This document shows, piece by piece, positions 7,845 through 15,804 of a DNA stretch of 18,637 nt (its first letter is position 1; each line of letters begins with the position of its first letter). The position numbers were made by a program, and so were the translations under genes. The stretch covers positions 1 through 18,637 of the forward strand of contig JAUXJP010000002.1 of NCBI GenBank assembly GCA_030624695.1, read 5' to 3'. This DNA is from Candidatus Dadabacteria bacterium. Lineage in GTDB: Bacteria > Desulfobacterota_D > UBA1144 > Nemesobacterales > JAJCZQ01. The notes below the pieces were generated by a model. The model worked only from the letters and a program-made list of their open reading frames with translations, was not told the origin of the DNA and searched no databases.

Positions 7845-8114
7845 TTACTTTCTCAATCCTAATTTTTTAATTAAATCGCCATATTGTCCTGGTTTACTTC
7901 TTTTCATATAGTTGAGCAGTTTTCTTCTTTTAGCAACAAGCCTTACCAATCCTTTTCTCGAATGGTTATCTTTTGGTGCACTTTTCAAATGTTCTGAAAG
8001 ATAATCAATTCTTTTTGATAAAAGGCCTATCTGTACTTCGGTTGCTCCGACGTTTGTTATAACATCGCTATATTCTTTAACAACCTCTAATTTGTCTTCT
8101 CTATCGAGTGGCAT
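7845..8114 (-). CDS. rpsO: 30S ribosomal protein S15
   Basis: S15 is a primary 16S rRNA-binding protein that organises the central domain of the 30S subunit. At 89 residues it has the standard length. It carries the family's TGATEVQIG-type stretch (here NVGATEVQIGLLSKRI), then LSEHLKSAPKDNHSRKGL, the loop that contacts rRNA, and KRRKLLNYMK. The ATG has a strong GGAGG (8120-8124) at five-base spacing, the clearest ribosome-binding site in the block and consistent with high output. It follows truB by 17 bp and precedes pnp by 19 bp. Confidence 0.98.
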   Translation of the reverse strand: MPLDREDKLEVVKEYSDVITNVGATEVQIGLLSKRIDYLSEHLKSAPKDNHSRKGLVRLVAKRRKLLNYMKRSKPGQYGDLIKKLGLRK

Positions 8115-8131
8115 TGTTTCCTCCGATTATT

Positions 8132-9049
8132 TTAAGAGTAATTTAAAACTCTTAATACTTTGAATATTGTTTCGTTATTATTTATTTTATTTATTTCAAC
8201 TGTTGATTTAAGTGATTCTAAAATCGCTATAGTTTGGTTTCCATTATTAATTACAACTTTTTCTTTGGCCCTTAAATATGGAACTTCCAGATTTACGAAA
8301 TATTTCTTTATTAACTTTTTTCCATTTCTAATTATCTTTTCCAGTTCATCATCAACATTTATATTTGAATAATCTTTTAATAATTCGTTAATACTGGTTA
8401 ATTTAAAACTATTTTCTTCAATTTCACTTAAATTAAATGAATTATCTATCCTAAACTGACCACTTGAGACTCTTTTTAATTCCTTAAGACAACCACCAAA
8501 ACCAAGTTTATTACCTATATCATTTGCTAATGACCTAACATATGTTCCTTTCGAACATCTTACATAAAATTCAATATAAGGAGACTTAAATGATAATAAT
8601 TCTATCTTATCAATAAATATCTCTCTGGGTTTTCTTTCTACGACTTCCCCTTTTCTGGCCATATTGTATAGCCTTACACCTTTTACTTTTAGTGCAGAAT
8701 ACATGGGTGGTATCTGGGAAATAGAACCCTTAAAAGAATAAAGACATGTTAATATATCACTTTCTTCAATTTTTCCAACAGTCTTATTTTTTAATATATT
8801 TCCTGTCTCATCCAGGGTATCAGTTTCTATTCCTAAATTAATTATACCAATATACTCTTTATACTCCTCATTTAAATAGGGTATAAGCTTTGTAGCTTCG
8901 TTTAAACATATAGGAAGCACTCCTGTTGCAAATGGGTCGAGTGTACCGGTGTGACCTGCCTTTTTAATATTTAATATTTTTTTAACTCTACCAAGTATTT
9001 TGTTGGATGTAATACCCTTTGGTTTATCAACAACAATAACCCCGTTCAC
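8132..9049 (-). CDS. truB: tRNA pseudouridine(55) synthase TruB
   Basis: TruB makes pseudouridine 55 in the T-arm of tRNAs. The 305-residue protein opens with GVIVVDKPKGITS and has the catalytic loop GHTGTLDPFATGVLP (catalytic Asp D38). PPMYSALKVKG and the YVRSLANDIG stretch follow. The C-terminal ~70 residues form a divergent PUA-like tail. The start is GTG, preceded by GAGG at seven-base spacing. Its G is the last base of the nrnA TAG (TAGTG), so translation is probably coupled to nrnA. Confidence 0.96.
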   Translation of the reverse strand: MNGVIVVDKPKGITSNKILGRVKKILNIKKAGHTGTLDPFATGVLPICLNEATKLIPYLNEEYKEYIGIINLGIETDTLDETGNILKNKTVGKIEESDILTCLYSFKGSISQIPPMYSALKVKGVRLYNMARKGEVVERKPREIFIDKIELLSFKSPYIEFYVRCSKGTYVRSLANDIGNKLGFGGCLKELKRVSSGQFRIDNSFNLSEIEENSFKLTSINELLKDYSNINVDDELEKIIRNGKKLIKKYFVNLEVPYLRAKEKVVINNGNQTIAILESLKSTVEINKINNNETIFKVLRVLNYS

Positions 9050-10035
9050 TAAATAACCTCTTTTATAGTTTCTAAAAGATCGTTTTTTACTATTTTCAGT
9101 TCGCCGTCCATTGTCAAACCTGAAGCTTTTACATGTCCGCCGCCGCCGTACTTTCTAGCAATAGCTGATACATCTACATCAAACTTTGACCTTAGACTTA
9201 TTTTCCAACTTGGCTGAGTTTCATTGTTTTTATTTTCCTGCCTAAGGAGCATCGCAACTGATACGCCATTAATTTTTCTTGGTATATTGATAATGCCTTC
9301 TGTATCTTCCCTTGAGGTCCCTGTTTCAGAATACATATCATTATCAATATATACTGAAGCTATTTTTTTTGTTTCATCAATTTCCAACGTATTTAAGGCA
9401 CGTGCAATTAAATTTATCTTTTTTAATGATTCATTCTCATAAATAGCCTGGGAAACAAATTCTGGTTCCGCACCATATTCAACTAATTCAGATGCAATCT
9501 TTAATGATTCGGAATTAGTATTTGAGTATCTGAAAGAACCCGTATCCCCAACTATAGTCGAGTAAATAAGAGTTGATATGTTTTTAGTAATTTTAATACC
9601 CATAGATTTAAGAATTTTATAAATCATCACTCCAGTAGAAGCTGATTCTATATCCACCCATACTAATTCATGGTCATCAAGGTTTATATTATGATGGTCA
9701 ATGACTATTTTATATTTGTATTTAGCTGTTTTCATGTATTCATGGAACTTTATTCCAGGCCTAATATCATCGGCACTATCTAAAAGAAAAATAGATTCGT
9801 AGTTGTCTTTCAAAGAATCAATATCATTTATTACTTTTTTCCATTCTGGTAAAAATTTAAGGTGGTCCGGAGTTCTATTGTTATTATACAAATCCACATT
9901 CTTACCTACACTCATCAATCCCATCCCCAGTGCCAAGGTCGAACCCAGTGCATCACAGTCAGGATTTTCATGAGAAGTAATAAGAATATTGTTTGAACTT
10001 TGAATTATCTTTTTTATATTATTTATTTCATTCAC
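9049..10035 (-). CDS. nrnA: DHH/DHHA1 phosphoesterase, NrnA-type oligoribonuclease / pAp phosphatase
   Basis: NrnA-type enzymes degrade 2-5-nt RNA oligomers and dephosphorylate 3'-phosphoadenosine 5'-phosphate. That suits a place beside PNPase, which leaves such short products. The DHH domain has motif I SHENPDCDALGS (H22, D26, D28), motif II LLDS (D86), motif III DHH (113-115) and motif IV VGDTGSFRYS (D164), all Mn ligands of the family. The DHHA1 substrate domain ends with the GGGGHVKASG loop. The 328-residue length is normal. The start is GTG with AGGGA upstream, overlapping the end of rbfA by eight bases. The stop is TAG followed at once by TGA. The activity is assigned by family and was not tested. 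Confidence 0.92.
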   Translation of the reverse strand: MNEINNIKKIIQSSNNILITSHENPDCDALGSTLALGMGLMSVGKNVDLYNNNRTPDHLKFLPEWKKVINDIDSLKDNYESIFLLDSADDIRPGIKFHEYMKTAKYKYKIVIDHHNINLDDHELVWVDIESASTGVMIYKILKSMGIKITKNISTLIYSTIVGDTGSFRYSNTNSESLKIASELVEYGAEPEFVSQAIYENESLKKINLIARALNTLEIDETKKIASVYIDNDMYSETGTSREDTEGIINIPRKINGVSVAMLLRQENKNNETQPSWKISLRSKFDVDVSAIARKYGGGGHVKASGLTMDGELKIVKNDLLETIKEVI

Positions 10036-10381
10036 TGTCTAAATCCCTAAGAAGTTGATCTATTTTAAACCCATTTTCGAGAACAGAATCGAATTCGAAT
10101 TCAATTTTTGGTGTTTTCTTCATGTTCAATTTTTGGGACACCTTTTTTCTAATATAACTACTTGCACTATTGAGTCCTTTATTTATTTCATCTAAATCTG
10201 CATCCTCATTCATTTTTGTAAAATAGAGTTTAAGATATCCCATATCATCCGAAATATGAAAGCTGGTAAGGACTACCGACTCTAATCTTGGGTCTTTTAT
10301 CTCGGATTTTGCAATCATCACTGAAATTTCTTTCAGGATCTGCTCTCCAACTCTTTTTGATCTTTTGTAGCTAAATCCCAT
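10028..10381 (-). CDS. rbfA: 30S ribosome-binding factor A
   Basis: RbfA is a KH-fold factor that binds immature 30S subunits near the 16S 5' helix. At 117 residues it has the usual length. It starts SYKRSKRVGEQILKEIS and contains DPRLESVVLTSFHISDDMGYLKLYF, then SSYIRKKVSQKLNMKKTPKIEFEFD, all recognisable for the family. Its ATG lies four bases after the DUF503 stop and has no clear Shine-Dalgarno, so it probably depends on coupling. Its 3' end overlaps the nrnA start. Confidence 0.95.
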   Translation of the reverse strand: MGFSYKRSKRVGEQILKEISVMIAKSEIKDPRLESVVLTSFHISDDMGYLKLYFTKMNEDADLDEINKGLNSASSYIRKKVSQKLNMKKTPKIEFEFDSVLENGFKIDQLLRDLDSE

Positions 10382-10385
10382 TTTT

Positions 10386-10676
10386 TTAATAATTTAAAAT
10401 CTCAATATCAGATTTAACAACCTGATAGTTATAACCTTCAATTATATAGTTTAATACTTTATCCAAAACAGAATTAATATAAGTAATTTCATTTGAAACC
10501 GTGACAATGGCAATTATAGATTTTTTCCAGTTGTTTAGAAGTTCTATTTCAGAAACAGAAAGATTCGAATACTTGGATTTTAATTTTTGGATAAGACTTT
10601 TAATTATTCTTCTTTTATCTTTTAATGACCTGCTTGATTCTATATAAAGTTCAATTTTAAGTAATCCAATTACCAT
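10386..10676 (-). CDS. DUF503 (YlxP-like) small conserved protein
   Basis: This 96-residue protein belongs to the DUF503/YlxP family, whose members usually sit between infB and rbfA as here. The family core is visible: 'GLLKIELYIESSRSLKDKRRIIKSLIQKLK' in outline, then 'NLSVSEIELLNNWKKSIIAIVTVSN'. It is predicted to be a small alpha/beta protein related to the RbfA-like fold. The role is not established; position suggests translation or ribosome maturation. It starts five bases after the infB stop and ends four bases before rbfA. Confidence 0.9.
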   Translation of the reverse strand: MVIGLLKIELYIESSRSLKDKRRIIKSLIQKLKSKYSNLSVSEIELLNNWKKSIIAIVTVSNEITYINSVLDKVLNYIIEGYNYQVVKSDIEILNY

Positions 10677-10681
10677 AATAC

Positions 10682-13273
10682 CTATAGTTCTTGTTTTGTC
10701 TCTTCATATTTAAAGATTTCGAATGTATCCCCTTCTTTAATATCGTTATAGTTAACTACACTGATTCCACATTCAAAACCAGACTGTACTTCTTTAACAT
10801 CATCTTTAAATCTTCGCAGGGAATCTATCTTACCTTCATATATTTGCACCGAATCACGGATGATACGGACGTTATTATCTCTTTGGACTTTCCCGTCTGT
10901 AACCATACATCCTGCAATAGTTCCAATCTTTGAAATATGGAATGTTTCCTTAACATCTACATGAGCTGTAATAACTTCACTAATAAGCGGCTCGAGAAGA
11001 CCTTCCATTGCATCTTTTATTCTGTTTGTAACATCATAAATAATTTGATGTAATTCAAGTGAAACCCCTTCTTTCTCAGCTATTTTTAAAGCATTTTTAT
11101 CAGGCCTTACATTAAAGCCTACTACAATTGCATTTGATGCACTGGCAAGGACTATATCCGTCTCATTAATACCACCAACACCGGCATGTACAATGTTTAC
11201 TGTACATTTTTCACCGCTGAGTTTTAATAACGACTCACTTAGCGCTTCTACAGAACCGTGAGTATCGCCCTTAACTACAATAAATAATTCTTTTACTTCA
11301 TCTTTTTCAAGATTTTCAAATAGTTGTTCCAGGGATACTTTCACATCCGGAACTACTGTCTTCTTTCTAAGCTTTAATTCACGTTTACTAATAACATCTT
11401 TTGCTGTCTTTTCATCTTTAACTACATAAAACCTTTCACCCGCTGTAGGTACACCGGATATACCCATAATTTCAACAGGAATTGAAGGCCCTGCTTCCTT
11501 TACATCAGTGCCTTTTTCGTCTTTAAGTGCTTTTACTCTTCCGGAGTATATGCCAGACATTACATAATCTCCAACTTTCAAAGTACCTTCTGTTACTATT
11601 ACAGTAGAGATAGCACCTCTTCCTTTATCAAGCTTAGCTTCAACAATTACTCCGTTTGCCCTTTTATCTTTTACTGCTTTAAGTTCGAGTATATCGGACT
11701 GCAGCAGAATTAAATCAAGCAGTTCTTTTATTCCTTTTTTGGATTTGGCCGAGACTTCTGCAAAAAGGGTATCTCCTCCCCATTCTTCCGAAATTAAGGC
11801 ATTTTCAGATAACTGCCTCTTAATTTTTTCTGGATCAGCATCATCTTTATCAATTTTATTAACAGCAACAATAATAGGGACCTCAGCAGCCTTTGCATGG
11901 TTAATAGCTTCAAGTGTTTGCGGCATTACCCCGTCATCAGCAGCAACAACCAAAATTACAATGTCCGTTATACTTGCACCTCTTGCTCTCATAGAAGTAA
12001 ACGCTTCATGTCCTGGTGTATCTATAAAGGTAATGACTTTGTCATTTAGATTTACTTTGTAAGCTCCTATATGTTGAGTAATTCCTCCCGCCTCTTCGGT
12101 AACCACGCTTGTAGCCCTGATGCTGTCCAGTAGAGTTGTTTTACCATGGTCTACATGGCCCATTACAGTTACTACAGGAGGACGTGACACAAGTGTATCA
12201 TTCTCATCATTCTCAAGGAGGAAATCTTCTTCGTTATACATTTCAATTTCTAAGTTGTGTCCATATTCCTCGGCAATAATCATTGCTGTTTCAGAATCAA
12301 TTTCTTCATTTATAGTTGCGGGCATACCAAGTTGCATAAGTTTCCTAATCAAAGCAACGCCCTTAATTCCCATCTTTTTCGCAAGTTCTCCAACAGCAAC
12401 AGTCTCACCAATTTTAATAAGTTTTTTCCCGGTGTCTTCAAATTCAGGTCTAATACCAGTCGGTGCTTCCCCTGTATATTTTTGCTGTTTGTACTTGTTG
12501 TCGGGAAACGCCCTATTTCTCTGACCATGTCTGCCTTTTTTGTCACCATCAGGAGTTTTTTTCTTAAACTTTCTGTCATCAACTACATATTCTTTTTTTC
12601 GTGTAGGGAGTTTTGTTCTGAACACTTTTCTTAATTCTTCAAGTGTATCTTCATCTATGATTTCTTCATTGCTTACTTTTACTTTCTTGGTTTTTTTCTT
12701 CTTTTTTGATTCTTCAACCTTAAACTCATTGCTTTTGGCTGTTAATTTACTTTTATCTGTTTCTTTTACTCCTACCTCATTATCTTTAATCTCCAGTTCT
12801 TCAACTTCATCAATTTCTTCGTGGATTTCTTGTATTTCATCAAGAACATCAATGTCAGTTTTAGCGGTTATTTCATTTATATCTTCTTTTTCCTGTATAT
12901 TAATATCTGGTTCTGTGGGTATTTCTGACACAGGAGTTTCATTTAACTCTGCTGGATCTACACTTTTTTCAACTTCTTCTACTCTTTTCTTTTTTCTTAA
13001 GACAACTCTACTGCCTTTTCTTCTCTCAACAACTTCCTGCCCTGTATCTAATTTAAATATTTTTATTTCTTCCAGGACTTCCTTCTTACTTTCAGGAGCA
13101 TCAGTTTTAGTTTTATTATTTGTGATTTTTTCTTTAATCTTTTGTATATAATGGTCTTCTATAGCACTTGCATGGCTCTTAAGTTCAAGGCCAAGTTCTT
13201 TAGCTACAAGAATAATATCTTTGTTAGCTACCCCTACTTCTTTCGATAATTCGTATACTCTGACTTTTCCCAT
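10682..13273 (-). CDS. infB: Translation initiation factor IF-2
   Basis: IF2 is the GTPase that delivers initiator tRNA to the 30S subunit and promotes subunit joining. The 863-residue protein has an IF2_N helical domain (about 2-50). A long charged, low-complexity linker (about 55-280) follows, containing an RRKGSRVVLRKKKR basic patch and acidic runs. A second IF2_N-type domain covers about 284-345. The G domain has GHVDHGKTT (372-380), GGITQHIGAY, DTPGHEAF (from 418), NKID (472-475) and SAKSKKG. Domains II-IV run to the end, with HAGVGGINETD and VRPDKNA. The stop is TAG. It follows nusA by 48 bp, which hold a weak inverted repeat and no ylxR. Confidence 0.98.
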   Translation of the reverse strand: MGKVRVYELSKEVGVANKDIILVAKELGLELKSHASAIEDHYIQKIKEKITNNKTKTDAPESKKEVLEEIKIFKLDTGQEVVERRKGSRVVLRKKKRVEEVEKSVDPAELNETPVSEIPTEPDINIQEKEDINEITAKTDIDVLDEIQEIHEEIDEVEELEIKDNEVGVKETDKSKLTAKSNEFKVEESKKKKKTKKVKVSNEEIIDEDTLEELRKVFRTKLPTRKKEYVVDDRKFKKKTPDGDKKGRHGQRNRAFPDNKYKQQKYTGEAPTGIRPEFEDTGKKLIKIGETVAVGELAKKMGIKGVALIRKLMQLGMPATINEEIDSETAMIIAEEYGHNLEIEMYNEEDFLLENDENDTLVSRPPVVTVMGHVDHGKTTLLDSIRATSVVTEEAGGITQHIGAYKVNLNDKVITFIDTPGHEAFTSMRARGASITDIVILVVAADDGVMPQTLEAINHAKAAEVPIIVAVNKIDKDDADPEKIKRQLSENALISEEWGGDTLFAEVSAKSKKGIKELLDLILLQSDILELKAVKDKRANGVIVEAKLDKGRGAISTVIVTEGTLKVGDYVMSGIYSGRVKALKDEKGTDVKEAGPSIPVEIMGISGVPTAGERFYVVKDEKTAKDVISKRELKLRKKTVVPDVKVSLEQLFENLEKDEVKELFIVVKGDTHGSVEALSESLLKLSGEKCTVNIVHAGVGGINETDIVLASASNAIVVGFNVRPDKNALKIAEKEGVSLELHQIIYDVTNRIKDAMEGLLEPLISEVITAHVDVKETFHISKIGTIAGCMVTDGKVQRDNNVRIIRDSVQIYEGKIDSLRRFKDDVKEVQSGFECGISVVNYNDIKEGDTFEIFKYEETKQEL

Positions 13274-13289
13274 ATTTGTTTTTTATCTC

Positions 13290-13319
13290 TACTTTATATA
13301 GACATTTACCAATAAAGTA
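13290..13319 (-). repeat. Short AT-rich inverted repeat in the nusA-infB gap
   Basis: TACTTTAT (13290-13297) and ATAAAGTA (13312-13319) are exact reverse complements with a 14-base loop. They fill most of the 48-bp gap between the nusA stop and the infB start. There is no GC core and no T-run after it, so it is not a standard intrinsic terminator. It could be a weak mRNA processing or stability element, or chance in AT-rich DNA. Confidence 0.3.
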
Positions 13320-13321
13320 AT

Positions 13322-14704
13322 TTAACCCTCTTCATCTTTATTTATTATTGTTTGTTCTTTGACTGTATCTGAATCATTTTCAACTTTGACTTCTTCAATT
13401 GCTTCTTCGGGAATTTCCTCTGTCGCTGCTTCTATATCTTCTACTGTCATCTGTTTAAGTTTATTCTTCAAGGCTATACGTGCAGCAGTCTGTATTTTTT
13501 CAATCTCTTCAAGATCATCATGAGAAGACATTCTGAGTAATTGTTCAGGATCAGCAAAAGCAATATCCTCAAGGCTTCTATATCCTTCATTATAAAGTAA
13601 ATTTGCTGTGACCTCTCCAACCTTAGGAAGGCTCATCATTAACGATATAACTTCCTGCTGCTCTTTTTTAACTTCAGATTCAGTCTTTATATCAATCTTG
13701 CAGTCTGTTAACTGAGAAGCAAGTCTTACATTTTGCCCTTTCCGTCCAATTGCCAGTGAAAGTTGATCATCGTCAACGATAACCTCAATTGCCCTGTTGC
13801 TTTCATCGATTATCACCTTGTTAACTTTTGCCGGTGACAATGCATTACATGCATACATTGCAGTATCGTTTGACCAGGGGATAATATCTATCTTTTCGCC
13901 CCTTAGTTCCTGAATAATATTCTGTACCCTTGCACCTCTCATTCCTACACAGGCACCTACCGGGTCAACATCAGGATCTTTAGATTCCACAGCTCTCTTT
14001 GTCCTTCCACCAGGATCTCGTGAAATTGCTTTAATCTCTACTATCTGTTCATTTATTTCAGGTACTTCGGTTATAAATAATTTTCTGACGAACTCGTTAC
14101 TTGACCTGGACAATATCAACTGTGGTCCTCTCTTTGCTTCTACAATATCAAGTAAAATAGCTCTTATTCTTTCTTTAGGTTTGTAATATTCCCTCGGAAC
14201 CTGTTGTTCTTTAGGTAAGACAGCCTCTGTTCTACCAATGTCAACAATTACGTTTTTTCTTTCAACTCTTCTGACAATACCTCCTACGAGGTCCCCTTTC
14301 CTGTCTATAAACTCGCCAAAAATAACTCTGCCTTCAGCCTCTTTTAATTTCTGAAGTACTTTCTGTTTAGCATTCTGAATAGCTATCCTTGTAAAATCGG
14401 GATTTATCTTAACACCTATTAAATCTCCTATTTCAGCATCAGGATCTAATTCCCTTGCTTCGTCTAAAATAATTTCGATATCAGGATCGAGCAACTCTTC
14501 AACAACTTCTTTAAATTCGAACAGTTCAACTTCACCTTCTTTTTCATTATAATGGACCTCGAGTTCATTATACTTATCATCCATTCTAAATAATTTTTCT
14601 GCAGCAGAAAGGACAGAATCTTCCACTGCTTTAATTATTTCGTCTTTATCGACGCCTTTATCCTTAACTACGGAATCTATAACTCTGCTGAGTTCCGTAA
14701 GCAT
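13322..14704 (-). CDS. nusA: Transcription termination/antitermination factor NusA
   Basis: NusA binds RNA polymerase and modulates pausing, intrinsic termination and rRNA antitermination. The 460-residue protein has the polymerase-binding N-terminal domain (about 1-125) and an S1 domain (about 135-200, with GIVRRVERKNVIVDIG). KH1 and KH2 (about 230-370) carry the PGGRTKRAV, DPVGACVGMRGARVQ and LAIGRKGQNVRLA signatures. A helix-hairpin-helix-like C-terminal segment follows (about 372-425), then a very acidic tail. It lacks the long tandem acidic repeats of enterobacterial NusA. Its GGAGG (14710-14714) begins inside the rimP stop codon with five-base spacing, so it is coupled to rimP. Confidence 0.97.
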   Translation of the reverse strand: MLTELSRVIDSVVKDKGVDKDEIIKAVEDSVLSAAEKLFRMDDKYNELEVHYNEKEGEVELFEFKEVVEELLDPDIEIILDEARELDPDAEIGDLIGVKINPDFTRIAIQNAKQKVLQKLKEAEGRVIFGEFIDRKGDLVGGIVRRVERKNVIVDIGRTEAVLPKEQQVPREYYKPKERIRAILLDIVEAKRGPQLILSRSSNEFVRKLFITEVPEINEQIVEIKAISRDPGGRTKRAVESKDPDVDPVGACVGMRGARVQNIIQELRGEKIDIIPWSNDTAMYACNALSPAKVNKVIIDESNRAIEVIVDDDQLSLAIGRKGQNVRLASQLTDCKIDIKTESEVKKEQQEVISLMMSLPKVGEVTANLLYNEGYRSLEDIAFADPEQLLRMSSHDDLEEIEKIQTAARIALKNKLKQMTVEDIEAATEEIPEEAIEEVKVENDSDTVKEQTIINKDEEG

Positions 14705-14713
14705 TGCTGCCTC

Positions 14714-15184
14714 CTAGAAATCTATTTCTAAATTTGCTTTATAAATTTGCTGAAAGGAAAGACTGTACAATAATCCATCTATATCCATTTCAATTCCTTC
14801 ATCATTTGTATCTTTTAGATACCCTTTGAATACTTTCCTGTTTTCTATCGGTTCTTTTGTTTTAATTAAAACCAATTTACCTTTAAACTTTTTAAAATCG
14901 TCAATTTTCTTTAATGGCCTTCGAAGTCCTGGTGAAGACACTTCAAGAACATATTTTTCTTCAATAGTTTCATTTACATGCATGAGAGTACTCAATTCCC
15001 TGCTAATATTTGCACAATCTTCAACAGTTACACCATCTGTCTTATCTATAAAGAGCCTTAATACTTTCCCAACTCCCTCTTTTCTGAATTCTAAATCGAC
15101 CAATTCCATGTTTTTGCCGACTAAAAGGGGTTCAGCCATATGCAGTATATTCTCAATTACACTATTTTCTGTTTCGTTTTCCAT
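14714..15184 (-). CDS. rimP: Ribosome maturation factor RimP
   Basis: RimP assists early 30S assembly. The 156-residue protein has the family's N-terminal alpha/beta domain with LVDLEFRKEG, LRLFIDKTDGVTVEDCA and the ISREL stretch. VLEVSSPGLRRPL follows, the hallmark motif, and then the Sm-like C-terminal domain with FKGYLKDTND. It is the first gene of the rimP-nusA-infB block. The ATG lies just downstream of a strong intrinsic terminator-like hairpin, so its mRNA leader is short and structured. The stop is TAG, nine bases in frame before the nusA ATG. Confidence 0.95.
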   Translation of the reverse strand: MENETENSVIENILHMAEPLLVGKNMELVDLEFRKEGVGKVLRLFIDKTDGVTVEDCANISRELSTLMHVNETIEEKYVLEVSSPGLRRPLKKIDDFKKFKGKLVLIKTKEPIENRKVFKGYLKDTNDEGIEMDIDGLLYSLSFQQIYKANLEIDF

Positions 15185-15195
15185 ATTTTTACAAT

Positions 15196-15221
15196 AAAAA
15201 AAGCGGGCTACAACCCGCTTT
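15196..15221 (-). terminator. Rho-independent terminator or leader attenuator ahead of rimP
   Basis: On the minus strand AAAGCGGG (15221-15214) pairs with CCCGCTTT (15207-15200) around the six-base loop TTGTAG. A run of seven T (15202-15196) completes the structure. This is the only GC-rich hairpin with a T-run that I saw in the window. On the plus strand it lacks a good T-run, so it acts on minus-strand transcription. It ends 12 bases before the rimP start codon. It can either stop read-through from uvrB-tgpA, which would cross the Yip1 gene antisense, or act as an attenuator in the rimP-nusA leader. Confidence 0.8.
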
Positions 15222-15232
15222 CAAATAATAAT

Positions 15233-15262
15233 TTGTGTAATATAATACATAAACGATATAAT
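15233..15262 (+). promoter_or_regulatory. Candidate sigma70-type promoter for the Yip1-family gene
   Basis: TTGTGT (15233-15238) is followed by 18 bases and a perfect TATAAT (15257-15262), about 45 bases before the ATG at 15310. It overlaps the candidate rimP promoter on the opposite strand. A second TATAAT at 15241-15246 lacks a good -35. This rests on consensus matching only. Confidence 0.35.
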
Positions 15263-15270
15263 TTGAGCAA
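15242..15270 (-). promoter_or_regulatory. Candidate sigma70-type promoter for the rimP-nusA-infB operon
   Basis: On the minus strand TTGCTC (-35, 15270-15265) is followed by 17 bases and TATTAT (-10, 15247-15242). Transcription would start near 15235, giving a leader of about 50 bases that contains the whole 15196-15221 hairpin. This is consensus reading only. The region is AT-rich, so alternatives exist. Confidence 0.4.
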
Positions 15271-15309
15271 GAAGACTATTTTTATTTAATTTTTTTTATA
15301 GATAAATTA

Positions 15310-15804
15310 ATGTATTTAATAAAAATTATCATTAAATCCCTGAAGTTTGATAAACAAATTTATCTGGAGGCAAAAAACACTCAGGGATTTATCCGATATT
15401 CACTTCTGATTGTATTACTTGTCAGTATATGTACAGGTATTGGAACAATTAACCTTACAAATGACAGTTCTATAATCAGGGACCTTTTATCTTCAATTAT
15501 AGGATGGTTTATCTGGACATCTATTATTTATTTTATAGGTGTTAAATTAATGAAAAACAGTTCAACTTTTACTCAGCTTGCAAGAACACTTGGCGTGGCT
15601 TACTCCCCTGGAGTGCTGAATATCTTTGGATTAATACAGATTATTTCACTACCCTTACTGGCAGTAACTTCAATTTGGACGATAATATCCTTTATCTTTG
15701 CCTTAAAACATGCACTTCAGATATCGGCAGAAAGAGCATTCCTTATATCACTGCTTAGCTTTATTCCTTATATTATTTTCAGAAGTTTACTGTTTATTTT
15801 ATGA
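15310..15804 (+). CDS. Yip1-family multi-pass membrane protein
   Basis: This 164-residue integral membrane protein resembles the bacterial Yip1 (PF04893-type) family. It has a short cytoplasmic N-terminus rich in basic and aromatic residues. Four or five hydrophobic helices follow, at about 30-47, 58-79, 103-120, 118-135 and 143-163. The loop 'KNSSTFTQLARTLGVAYSPGVL' between helices 2 and 3 is the family's most conserved stretch. Function in bacteria is not known. It stands alone on the plus strand, divergent from rimP and convergent with the tgpA-like gene, whose stop abuts its own (TTATGA, 15799-15804). Family assignment is by motif memory and is moderate. Confidence 0.75.
   Translation: MYLIKIIIKSLKFDKQIYLEAKNTQGFIRYSLLIVLLVSICTGIGTINLTNDSSIIRDLLSSIIGWFIWTSIIYFIGVKLMKNSSTFTQLARTLGVAYSPGVLNIFGLIQIISLPLLAVTSIWTIISFIFALKHALQISAERAFLISLLSFIPYIIFRSLLFIL

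Noticed and set aside
9955..9974. The Cys in NrnA motif I (PDCDA instead of the common PDGDA), as a sign of altered function.
   Set aside because: The metal-binding His and both Asp residues are kept, and the residue between them varies in the family. It gives no basis for a functional claim.
12434..13110. The long low-complexity charged linker of IF2, as an insertion or foreign segment.
   Set aside because: Bacterial IF2 proteins normally have a variable, charged linker here, and both flanking domains are intact and in frame.
12540..13151. A plus-strand serine-rich open frame of about 200 codons opposite infB.
   Set aside because: It is the antisense of the lysine/glutamate-rich linker of IF2. 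Codons for Lys and Glu read backwards give Phe, Leu and Ser, which explains the frame and its odd composition.
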